Part shown: piece by piece, positions 24,130 through 30,578 of the stretch
Layout of the letters: every line of letters starts with the position of its first letter
Numbering within the stretch: the stretch's first letter is position 1
NCBI GenBank assembly: GCA_002314725.1
Contig: DCGV01000041.1
Location: forward strand, 3,461 to 34,038
Reading direction: 5' to 3'
Length of the DNA stretch: 30,578 nucleotides
Source: Bacteroidales bacterium UBA1769
GTDB lineage: Bacteria; Bacteroidota; Bacteroidia; Bacteroidales; UBA932
Made by a program: the position numbers and the translations under genes
Notes under the pieces: generated by a model
Seen by the model: only the letters and a program-made list of their open reading frames with translations
What the model was told of the DNA's origin: nothing
Database searches by the model: none

Positions 24130-24160
24130 AAAAAAGTCAAATCGCGGAAACGGATTTGAC
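24130..24160 (-). terminator. Attenuator terminator directly before metK
   Basis: On the minus strand GUCAAAUC (24153-24160) pairs with GAUUUGAC (24136-24143) in a perfect 8-bp stem with a 9-base loop, followed by six U (24130-24135) and an AUUUU stretch running into the AUG. It is inside the leader, so it must be conditional for metK to be expressed. Confidence 0.82.
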
Positions 24161-24170
24161 ATACAAGTAA

Positions 24171-24187
24171 GCTCATAATTAATGAGC
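24171..24187 (-). other. Small hairpin in the metK leader
   Basis: GCTCAT (24171-24176) and ATGAGC (24182-24187) form a perfect 6-bp stem with a 5-base loop, between the aptamer and the terminator. It may hold the two switching elements in register. Confidence 0.55.
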
Positions 24188-24189
24188 AA

Positions 24190-24240
24190 TAGCGTTTTAG
24201 CATTTTTTCAAGTGGTCGCAAGCAGTCAAATCCATCCACT
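24190..24240 (-). promoter_or_regulatory. SAM-II-type riboswitch aptamer upstream of metK
   Basis: Read on the minus strand, P1 is AGUGG (24236-24240) paired with CCACU (24211-24215). The loop holds GGAUUUGAC (24225-24233) and GCUUGC (24218-24223). After P1 come an A-rich linker and GCUAAAA (24195-24201). The order P1, GAUUU, GCUUGC, P1', A-rich linker, GCUAAAA follows the SAM-II (metA motif) consensus, a pseudoknot aptamer known from alphaproteobacteria and Bacteroidota upstream of methionine and SAM genes. The pseudoknot pairing toward the 3' side is less clean than in reference structures, so a SAM-II relative such as SAM-V is possible. Confidence 0.78.
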
Positions 24241-24253
24241 GTTGTTTGGGCGG

Positions 24254-24284
24254 CAAATGTAAAAAGTTCTAATCAAAAAACAAA
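24254..24284 (-). promoter_or_regulatory. Promoter of the metK operon
   Basis: On the minus strand TTTG (24281-24284), a 19-base spacer, then TACATTTG (24254-24261), a perfect Bacteroidota promoter. Transcription should begin near 24248, about 8 bases before the aptamer, so the aptamer and terminator lie in the 5' leader. Confidence 0.82.
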
Positions 24285-24395
24285 ATTTTATTGATAAAAA
24301 AGTTGATAAACTATTAATTTATTGAGTGTTGATAACTTTTGGAGCTTTGTAGATATCTTTTTATATTTTTTATATAGTATTATTGAAATAAATTA

Positions 24396-24403
24396 TACTT
24401 TTG
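24396..24403 (+). promoter_or_regulatory. -7 box for the Oar-like receptor gene
   Basis: TACTTTTG matches TAnnTTTG, 51 bases before the ATG at 24455. The surrounding sequence is very AT-rich and no -33 element at 19-21 bases is obvious. Together with the metK promoter it makes 24254-24403 a divergent promoter region. Confidence 0.6.
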
Positions 24404-24454
24404 CAGCGCGAAAAGTATAGTCCGACAATTCTATTCACAACTTTATAACACTTT

Positions 24455-27400
24455 ATGAAAAAATTACAAAAATTTGTTCTTGCAGCTCTTGCAATGTTCG
24501 TAACTGTGGCATCTTTTGCTCAGGTTACAACATCTTCATTGAGCGGTCAGGTAACTGACAAACAAGGTGCTGTAGTTGGTGCTGCTGTTATTGCAACACA
24601 CACTCCATCAGGCACAAGGTATTACGCAATTTCAAACAACGATGGTCGTTACTCTATCCAGGGTATGCGTTCAGGTGGCCCTTACGAGGTTTCTTTCCAA
24701 CTAATGGGTTATCAAACAGCTGTTTATCAAGAAATTGCCCTTCCTCTAGGTGAGGTTTACACTCAGAACGCAGTTTTGAATGAGGCTTCAGAGCTTTTGG
24801 ACGAGGTTATCGTTTACGCAACAACTTCTCACTTCACTACAGAAAAGACAGGTGCTTCTACCAACATCTCTTCATCTCAAATGGAGGCAATGCCAACAGT
24901 AAGCAGAAGTCTTACAGATTTGACAAAACTTTCTCCATATGCTAACGGAATGAGTTTCGCTGGTGGTGACGGTCGTTCAACAAACTTCACACTTGATGGT
25001 GCAAACCTTAACTACAACTTCGGTCTTTCATCAAAACTTCCAGGTGGTGGTTCACCAATCTCAGTTGATGCTATTGACGAGGTACAGGTTGTTATTGCTC
25101 CATATGATGTTCGTCAGACTAACTTCATCGGTGGTGGTGTTAACGCTGTAACTAAATCAGGTACTAACACATTCAAAGGCACAGCTTATATGTATTACAA
25201 GAGCCAGGATATGCGCGGTAACACAGTTGCCGGCCAAGATCTTGGTGAACGTAAAGCTGCTTCAAACCGTATTATCGGTTTCACTCTAGGTGGTCCTATC
25301 ATCAAGAACAAATTGTTCTTCTTCGTAAATGCTGAAGCTACAACTGCTCCTGGTCAGGTTATCAATTACAGAGCTAACAAGGGTGGTGAAAAAGCTGAAG
25401 GTAACGTATCACGTACTACAGAATCAGATCTTCAGAAAGTTAAAGATTTCTGTATGCAAAAATGGGGATATGACACAGGTTCTTACACTGACTTCCCTGG
25501 TGACGAATCAAACTACAAAGTTCTAGCTCGTATCGACTGGAACATCGCTGACGGTCACAGACTTGCAGTTCGTTACAACTTCACCCGCAACTTAAGCTGG
25601 TCAGCTCCTAACGCAAACTCAGCAGATACAGGTGCCCGTCTATCTAACACTTATCGTGTAGGTAACCAGTCATTTGCTTTCGCTAACAATATGTACAGCC
25701 AGCAGAATAACGTTCAGACAATTTCTGTTGACTTGAACAGTAAATTCTCTGAAACTTTCTCTAACCAGTTCCTTGCAACTGTATCACAGCTTGATGACGT
25801 TCGTGGATCAAATTCAGATCCATTCCCTCACATTGATATCATGTATGAAAACAAACTTGAACCTTATATGTCTCTAGGTTATGAGTTGTTTACTTGGAAC
25901 AATGGTGTTAAGAACCAGATTATCACAGTTAAAGATGACGCTACATTCCTAGCTGGTAATCATAAAGTGATTCTTGGTGCAAACTTCGAGCATCAGTATG
26001 CAAACAATGCATATATGCGTAATGGTGCATTGTACTATCGTTATGCATCTCTTGATGACTTCCTGAATCAAGCTACTCCAGAATCATTCGCAATCACTTA
26101 CGGTTGGAACGGTAATCTTAACCCAACGGCTCAGGTTACTTTCAATACAGTAGGTCTATATGCACAGGATGAGTGGGATGTATCAAAGAACTTCAAACTT
26201 ACTTACGGTGTACGTTTCGATACAATGATCTTCGATGAGTCTGACATCGCACGTAATGAAAAATTCTATGCTCATACATATCGTGACGGTATGAAGATTG
26301 ATACTGGTTCATGGCCAAACACTAGAGTTCAGATTAACCCACGTGTAGGTTTCTCTTGGGACGTAAATGGTGACAAGACTATGAAACTTCGTGGTGGTAT
26401 CGGTATCTTCCAGGGCCGTATTCCATTGGTATTCTTCACAAATATGCCAACTAACGCAGCAATGGTTCAAAACTCAGTTCAGTTTATGTCTAATTACACA
26501 AATGGTGTTAAGACAGGATATGATTCAAGACTTGATCAATTCAAAGGTGGTATTATTACTGATGTTGCTACTGCAATTGACAAACTTGGTCTTCAGACAG
26601 AGATCAGTGAATCAAATCATGCTGACAGCAACAAACAAGTTGACGTAGATAAGAACTTCCGCATGCCTCAGACTCTTAAGACATCTTTGGCAATGGACTA
26701 TCAGCTTCCAGTTGACTTCCCTCTATCTGTTACTGTTGAAGGTATCCTTAACAAGACTATCTGGGGTGTAAGTATGGATAATATCAACCTTGATAATGAT
26801 GCTATCGCTAAAAACAGATTCTCTGGTGCTGACAGCCGTTATATCTATCCATCAAATAAAGGTTATGTTGATGAAACAAAAATTAGCAAAAATAATATCA
26901 ATGCAGTTCGCCTAGTTAATACAAGAGAGGGTTACGGTTATTCAGCAAACATTACTGTTAACGCAACTCCTGTTAGAAATCTTGATTTGATGTTGGCTTA
27001 CACTCGTACAGAGTCTAAAGAGATCACAGGTATGCCAGGTTCTGACCCTATCTCAGCATGGCAGGGTATCTATACAGTAAATGGTCCTAACTTCGCAACT
27101 CTACAGCGTTCACAGTATGTAGTTCCTGATAAGGTTATCGGTAACTTGACTTGGAACTTCTGGGGTAACAAGAGCCATCTAAGCTTGTACTATCAAGGAT
27201 ATGCAGGAAGTAGCATTAGCTTTATTTACAAGAATGACCTTAACGGTGACGGTTTGAGCACTGACCTTATCTACATCCCTACAGATAGCCGTGAAATCAA
27301 CTTCGTTAGCGAAGCAGCTTCTGATGCATTCTGGAAATTCGTTGAACAGGACAAATACCTAAGCAAACATAAAGGTGAATATGCAGAGGCTTATTCAGCT

Positions 27401-27724
27401 TACTCACCTTGGACTCACAGAATCGACCTTCGTTTTGCTCAGGATATTAAATTCCGTATCGGCAATTCAACTAACAAATTCCAGTTGTCAATTGACCTAA
27501 TGAATGCTGGTAACTTGCTAAACAGCAACTGGGGTATCTATAAGACAGCTTCAAGCTGCAACAATGGTGCAATTCTTGAATACAAAGGTGTAAACGCTAA
27601 AAACGAGCCTACATTTGACTTCGTTAAGAACAATGGTGAATACATCACTAAGACTTGGTCAAACGTTGTTTCATATGCTCAGTGCTGGAACTTCCAGGTT
27701 GGTATCAAATACATGTTCAACTAA
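24455..27724 (+). CDS. Oar-like TonB-dependent outer-membrane receptor
   Basis: The 1089-residue protein has a Sec signal with likely cleavage after SFA (residue 22). A carboxypeptidase-regulatory-like beta domain follows (about 28-110, SLSGQVTDKQGAVVGAAV). A TonB-box-like DEVIVYA is at 116-122, a plug domain at about 125-245 contains NFTLDGANLNYNFG and YDVRQTNFIGGGVNAVTKSGTN, and a long beta barrel ends in IKYMFN. This arrangement matches the Oar group rather than SusC: there is no SusD partner next to it and no SusC-type N-terminal motif. The cargo is unknown; Oar proteins have been linked to export or import of peptides and large substrates. Codon choice is strikingly restricted (GGT, CGT, AAC, TTC, TCA/TCT), suggesting very high expression. 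It is monocistronic, with its own promoter and terminator. Confidence 0.94.
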   Translation: MKKLQKFVLAALAMFVTVASFAQVTTSSLSGQVTDKQGAVVGAAVIATHTPSGTRYYAISNNDGRYSIQGMRSGGPYEVSFQLMGYQTAVYQEIALPLGEVYTQNAVLNEASELLDEVIVYATTSHFTTEKTGASTNISSSQMEAMPTVSRSLTDLTKLSPYANGMSFAGGDGRSTNFTLDGANLNYNFGLSSKLPGGGSPISVDAIDEVQVVIAPYDVRQTNFIGGGVNAVTKSGTNTFKGTAYMYYKSQDMRGNTVAGQDLGERKAASNRIIGFTLGGPIIKNKLFFFVNAEATTAPGQVINYRANKGGEKAEGNVSRTTESDLQKVKDFCMQKWGYDTGSYTDFPGDESNYKVLARIDWNIADGHRLAVRYNFTRNLSWSAPNANSADTGARLSNTYRVGNQSFAFANNMYSQQNNVQTISVDLNSKFSETFSNQFLATVSQLDDVRGSNSDPFPHIDIMYENKLEPYMSLGYELFTWNNGVKNQIITVKDDATFLAGNHKVILGANFEHQYANNAYMRNGALYYRYASLDDFLNQATPESFAITYGWNGNLNPTAQVTFNTVGLYAQDEWDVSKNFKLTYGVRFDTMIFDESDIARNEKFYAHTYRDGMKIDTGSWPNTRVQINPRVGFSWDVNGDKTMKLRGGIGIFQGRIPLVFFTNMPTNAAMVQNSVQFMSNYTNGVKTGYDSRLDQFKGGIITDVATAIDKLGLQTEISESNHADSNKQVDVDKNFRMPQTLKTSLAMDYQLPVDFPLSVTVEGILNKTIWGVSMDNINLDNDAIAKNRFSGADSRYIYPSNKGYVDETKISKNNINAVRLVNTREGYGYSANITVNATPVRNLDLMLAYTRTESKEITGMPGSDPISAWQGIYTVNGPNFATLQRSQYVVPDKVIGNLTWNFWGNKSHLSLYYQGYAGSSISFIYKNDLNGDGLSTDLIYIPTDSREINFVSEAASDAFWKFVEQDKYLSKHKGEYAEAYSAYSPWTHRIDLRFAQDIKFRIGNSTNKFQLSIDLMNAGNLLNSNWGIYKTASSCNNGAILEYKGVNAKNEPTFDFVKNNGEYITKTWSNVVSYAQCWNFQVGIKYMFN

Positions 27725-27745
27725 TAAGTTGACCTGACAATATTG

Positions 27746-27778
27746 AGAGGGTAGCCTAGCGGTTACCCTCTTTTTTTT
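27746..27778 (+). terminator. Terminator of the Oar-like receptor gene
   Basis: AGAGGGTAGCC (27746-27756) pairs with GGTTACCCTCT (27761-27771), 11 bp with one G-T pair and a 4-base loop, followed by eight T (27771-27778). Confidence 0.87.
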
Positions 27779-27802
27779 ACCCTGAAATGGAGACTTTTGC
27801 TA

Positions 27803-27833
27803 TTTGAAATATCCAAAATATTCAGTATATTTG
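27803..27833 (+). promoter_or_regulatory. Promoter for yraN-manC
   Basis: TTTG (27803-27806), a 19-base spacer, then TATATTTG (27826-27833). Transcription should begin near 27838, so the frame start at 27797 cannot be used and the yraN ATG at 27857 is supported. Confidence 0.82.
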
Positions 27834-27856
27834 TTAAGATAGAGTGGTCGAGGAGT

Positions 27857-28219
27857 ATGACTGACAGGATGATGATTGGCAGAGCGGGAGAGGCGATAGC
27901 CCTTGAGTATCTAAAGCGGAAAGGGCTCAAGTTGGTGGCACGGAATGTGTACTTGGATGGAGGTGAGATAGATTTGGTGATGGAGAGCGATCGGTATTGT
28001 CATATTGTTGAAGTTAAGACAATGACCGGCAACGCCGTGATGATGCCATTTGAGAAGGTGAATAGGGATAAGATAATACATCTTGTCAAGGCCACAAGGA
28101 AGATAATTTACTTATATAAAATAAAGAAGGAGATAGTGTTCGACATCGTTTCTATTTTAATAGAGCAAAATAGAGTTTGGATAAACTATTTACAGGACGC
28201 TTTCTCTCCCAATAGATAA
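27857..28219 (+). CDS. YraN/UPF0102 family protein, predicted nuclease fold
   Basis: The 120-residue protein belongs to UPF0102 (YraN), small proteins with a PD-(D/E)xK-like nuclease fold whose role is unsettled; in E. coli the gene is near DnaA-interacting diaA. The conserved pattern is complete: GRAGEAIALEYLKRKG at the start, ARNVYLDGGEIDLVM, and HIVEVKT with the E-x-K. A helix and the strand IVFDIVSI follow. The longer frame from 27797 adds 20 residues encoded upstream of the promoter and is rejected. Nearby ATGs at codons 5 and 6 are also possible. The stop is 3 bases before the manC ATG, so the two are coupled. Confidence 0.92.
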   Translation: MTDRMMIGRAGEAIALEYLKRKGLKLVARNVYLDGGEIDLVMESDRYCHIVEVKTMTGNAVMMPFEKVNRDKIIHLVKATRKIIYLYKIKKEIVFDIVSILIEQNRVWINYLQDAFSPNR

Positions 28220-28222
28220 TTG

Positions 28223-29320
28223 ATGAATAAAAATTTTTACTGTGTAATAATGGCCGGTGGCGGTGGAACACGATTCTGGCCAATCAGCCGTGCCAAATGT
28301 CCAAAACAATTTATTGATATTCTTGGAGTTGGAAGAACATTCCTTCAAATGACTTTTGATAGAATGTCCAAGATCGTTCCAACTGAAAATATAATAGTGG
28401 TTACAGCGTCTGCTTATTATGATGTAGTAAAAGAGCAGGTACCTCAGATTCTAAATGAAAATATTCTTCTTGAACCATATAGACGCAATACTGCACCATG
28501 TATTGCATATGCTACATACAAGTTGATGAAAAAGAATCCAAATGCTACAGTTATCGCTGTCCCTGCAGATTCTTTGATTATTGGTGAGGATATATTCTGC
28601 GAAACTGTCAAGAATGCTTTGGAGTATGCATCCACAAGTGATAATCTTTTTACTATAGGTATTACACCTACCCGTCCTGATACAAATTTTGGTTATATCC
28701 AATTTAACCAAAAAGAGAGAGCTCAGATAGGGAACAGTATCCTTTGTGAGGTTAAGACCTTTACTGAGAAGCCAAATCTTGAATTGGCTGAGGTTTTTCT
28801 GGAAACAGGAGAGTTCTTATGGAATTCCGGTATGTTCGTTTGGAATCTGAAGACTATCAAACGTGAACTTGAGCTTCGTTTACCTGAGATAACTTCGCTC
28901 TTCAAGGGTGGAGAAGAGTATTATTATACCCCTAAAGAGGCTGAGTTCATTTTGAAGGTTTATCAAGATTGTCCTGCTATTTCCATAGATTACGGTGTTC
29001 TTGATAAGACAGACAAGGTGTGGGTATTCTCCTCTAATTTCGGATGGGCCGATGTTGGAACATGGAGTTCTGTCTATGATCATTTCTCAGCAAAAGATCA
29101 AGATGGGAATATAATCAAGGCAGAAGAGGTGTTGCTTGAAAATGTAAGTAATACTATCGTAAAGGCGGATGATCCAAAGAAGCTTGTTGTGCTACGCGAT
29201 TTAAAAGATTATATGGTGATAGACCATGAGAATGTATTGTTGGTCTGCCCTAGGTCAGATAAGGTCATTAAATCGATTGTGGCAGACTTGACAACAAAAG
29301 AACAGTCACATTATCTATAA
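28223..29320 (+). CDS. manC: Mannose-1-phosphate guanylyltransferase
   Basis: The 365-residue enzyme makes GDP-mannose from GTP and mannose-1-phosphate for mannose- and fucose-containing glycans. The pyrophosphorylase signature is AGGGGTRFWPISRAKCPKQF near the start, followed by LLEPYRRNTAPCIAYAT, VPADSLI, the FTEKP motif, FLWNSGMFVWN and SIDYGVLDKT with GWADVGTWSSVY. It lacks the C-terminal phosphomannose isomerase half of bifunctional ManC proteins, so it is the monofunctional form common in Bacteroidota. A TTG at 28220 precedes the ATG at 28223; the ATG is preferred. It supports the idea of active glycan synthesis, together with the glycosyltransferases at the left end. Confidence 0.95.
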   Translation: MNKNFYCVIMAGGGGTRFWPISRAKCPKQFIDILGVGRTFLQMTFDRMSKIVPTENIIVVTASAYYDVVKEQVPQILNENILLEPYRRNTAPCIAYATYKLMKKNPNATVIAVPADSLIIGEDIFCETVKNALEYASTSDNLFTIGITPTRPDTNFGYIQFNQKERAQIGNSILCEVKTFTEKPNLELAEVFLETGEFLWNSGMFVWNLKTIKRELELRLPEITSLFKGGEEYYYTPKEAEFILKVYQDCPAISIDYGVLDKTDKVWVFSSNFGWADVGTWSSVYDHFSAKDQDGNIIKAEEVLLENVSNTIVKADDPKKLVVLRDLKDYMVIDHENVLLVCPRSDKVIKSIVADLTTKEQSHYL

Positions 29321-29326
29321 AAATAG

Positions 29327-29334
29327 TATATTTG
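29327..29334 (+). promoter_or_regulatory. -7 box for pheS
   Basis: TATATTTG matches TAnnTTTG, 22 bases before the pheS ATG at 29357 and just after the manC stop. No good -33 element was found. Confidence 0.6.
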
Positions 29335-29356
29335 CAAGTTGTAAAACTGAAAAACT

Positions 29357-30391
29357 ATGGCAATTAACGACAAGATTGAGCAGATAATGTCCACTCTTAA
29401 TGAGTTCAAGGCTACAAAAGAGCAGGATATCGAGGAACTAAGAGTAAAAATGTTGGGTAAGAAAGGTGAGGTTACTCAGTTGTTTGATGAGTTCCGCAAT
29501 GTTCTTCCTGAACAGAAAAAAGAGTTCGGCCAGAGGTTGAATGCATTGAAGAATGCAGTTCAAGAGCGTATTGATTCTCTTCGTGAATCTCTTGCTGACA
29601 GTGCAGCCGGTTCTGCATCCTCTTTTGACCTTACCAAGCCAGGTGATAAAATGGATCTTGGTGCAAGGCATCCTATCTCAATCACTCGTGAAGAGATTAT
29701 ATCAATCTTCAAGAAGTTCGGTTATTCTGTTGCAGAAGGCCCGGAAATCGAAGATGACTGGCATGTATTCGGTGCACTGAATTTCCCTCCTGAGCACCCT
29801 GCCCGTGATATGCAGGATACGTTCTTCGTATGTCCAGGTGGTGACAATCCAGTTCTTCTTCGTACACACACATCTTCTGTACAGGTTAGAACTATGGAGA
29901 AGATGCCTCTTCCCATCCGTGTGATTTGCCCTGGTAGAGTTTTCAGAAATGAAGCAATTTCGGCTCGTGCACACTGCATATTCCACCAAGTTGAAGGTCT
30001 GTATATTGATAAGAATGTATCATTCGCTGATTTGAAGCAGGCTATTCTTCTCTTTGCACAGGAGATGTTCGGACCAGAGACCAAGATTCGTCTTCGTCCA
30101 TCATACTTCCCATTCACTGAACCAAGTGCTGAGGTTGACGTAAGTTGCAACATCTGCCACGGAAAGGGTTGCAACATCTGTAAAGGTACAGGTTGGTTGG
30201 AGATTCTAGGCTGTGGTATGGTTGACCCTAACGTCCTTGAGGCTAACGGTATTGACAGTAAAGAGTACACAGGCTTTGCATTCGGTATGGGTATTGAGCG
30301 TATCGCCATGCTTAAATGGCAGGTAAAGGATTTACGCCACTATTTTGAGAATGACGTTCGCTTCTTGAAAGAGTTTGAAACTGTAATCTAA
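29357..30391 (+). CDS. pheS: Phenylalanyl-tRNA synthetase alpha subunit
   Basis: The 344-residue subunit carries the class II catalytic core of the (alpha-beta)2 enzyme that charges tRNA-Phe. An N-terminal coiled-coil tRNA-binding arm spans about residues 1-85. The core follows with HPARDMQDTFF, LLRTHTSSVQVRTM, RVFRNEAISARAHCIFHQVEGL, PSYFPFTEPSAEVDVSC, GCGMVDPNVLEANGID and GFAFGMGIERIAMLKW. A Cys cluster (CNICHGKGCNICKGTGW, about 270-286) is the zinc-ribbon-like insertion seen in many bacterial PheS proteins. The beta subunit gene pheT is not downstream; a tRNA gene with its own promoter follows. The split of pheS and pheT is common in Bacteroidota. Confidence 0.96.
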   Translation: MAINDKIEQIMSTLNEFKATKEQDIEELRVKMLGKKGEVTQLFDEFRNVLPEQKKEFGQRLNALKNAVQERIDSLRESLADSAAGSASSFDLTKPGDKMDLGARHPISITREEIISIFKKFGYSVAEGPEIEDDWHVFGALNFPPEHPARDMQDTFFVCPGGDNPVLLRTHTSSVQVRTMEKMPLPIRVICPGRVFRNEAISARAHCIFHQVEGLYIDKNVSFADLKQAILLFAQEMFGPETKIRLRPSYFPFTEPSAEVDVSCNICHGKGCNICKGTGWLEILGCGMVDPNVLEANGIDSKEYTGFAFGMGIERIAMLKWQVKDLRHYFENDVRFLKEFETVI

Positions 30392-30406
30392 AAAAACTAA
30401 CATTTT

Positions 30407-30437
30407 TTTGGAGGACAAAAAAATATTACTACCTTTG
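30407..30437 (+). promoter_or_regulatory. Promoter of the tRNA-Gly gene
   Basis: TTTG (30407-30410), a 19-base spacer, then TACCTTTG (30430-30437), a perfect promoter match. The expected start is about 15-18 bases before the mature tRNA. Confidence 0.83.
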
Positions 30438-30457
30438 CAATCCCAATCGGGAACAAC

Positions 30458-30533
<76 letters not shown>

Positions 30534-30535
30534 AG

Positions 30536-30564
30536 AGAGTCACTGTACAGTGACTCTTTTTTTT
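30536..30564 (+). terminator. Terminator of the tRNA-Gly gene
   Basis: AGAGTCACT (30536-30544) pairs with AGTGACTCT (30549-30557) around GTAC, a perfect palindrome, followed by seven more T. It begins 3 bases after the CCA end. Confidence 0.87.
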
Positions 30565-30578
30565 GTGCTGAAAATGAG

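Noticed and set aside
27797..27856. N-terminal extension of the YraN-like protein
   Set aside because: It contains the promoter itself (27803-27833), so it is not in the mRNA.
29722..30309. 195-codon open frame antisense to pheS
   Set aside because: It is a shadow of the pheS codon pattern with no promoter and no recognisable protein features.

Overview
The window is chromosomal DNA from a member of the Bacteroidota, most likely order Bacteroidales. The main evidence is a recurring promoter signature, a -7 box of the form TAnnTTTG that is often preceded by a TTTG or TTG 19-21 bases upstream. Other signs are the near absence of Shine-Dalgarno sequences, an Oar-type TonB-dependent receptor, a Bacteroidota-type Mrp ATPase without the usual cysteine pair, and housekeeping proteins that read as Bacteroidales orthologues. 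I cannot name the genus.

Layout. Bases 1-162 hold nested inverted repeats. Bases 163-5463 carry surface-glycan and nuclease functions: a minus-strand GT2 glycosyltransferase plus YfhO-type membrane protein, then a divergent GT2 glycosyltransferase and an endonuclease/exonuclease/phosphatase family protein. Bases 5464-7997 are the accessory-looking part: a lysine-tailed hypothetical protein, a candidate minus-strand small RNA with its own promoter and terminator, and three overlapping genes (DUF4417 protein, basic unknown protein, acidic unknown protein) that end at a terminator. Bases 8100-15525 are dense plus-strand housekeeping genes: thyA-folA-sodium symporter-rsmA, then mutS and an ABC permease. 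An orphan tyrosine recombinase (15518-16450, minus) meets the permease tail to tail. Bases 16471-21549 run ychF, a lipoprotein with two degenerate SGNH domains, aspS and mrp, closed by a strong bidirectional terminator. On the minus strand, metK and a short sugar-porter MFS protein form an operon behind what reads as a complete SAM-II-type riboswitch with a terminator. A 1089-residue Oar-like TonB-dependent receptor follows, then yraN, manC, pheS and tRNA-Gly(GCC).

Functional themes. ThyA and FolA are the classic coupled thymidylate/folate pair. MetK makes S-adenosylmethionine, which the leader of its own mRNA appears to sense. ManC supplies GDP-mannose for glycan synthesis, which fits the glycosyltransferases at the left end, although the genes are not adjacent. 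The most interesting items are the metK leader, in which a 9-base aptamer segment is perfectly complementary to the 5' arm of the terminator, the three-gene overlapping cassette, the candidate small RNA and the double pseudo-SGNH lipoprotein. Several start codons were moved from the longest reading frame because a promoter lies inside the longer version or because the family length demands it.
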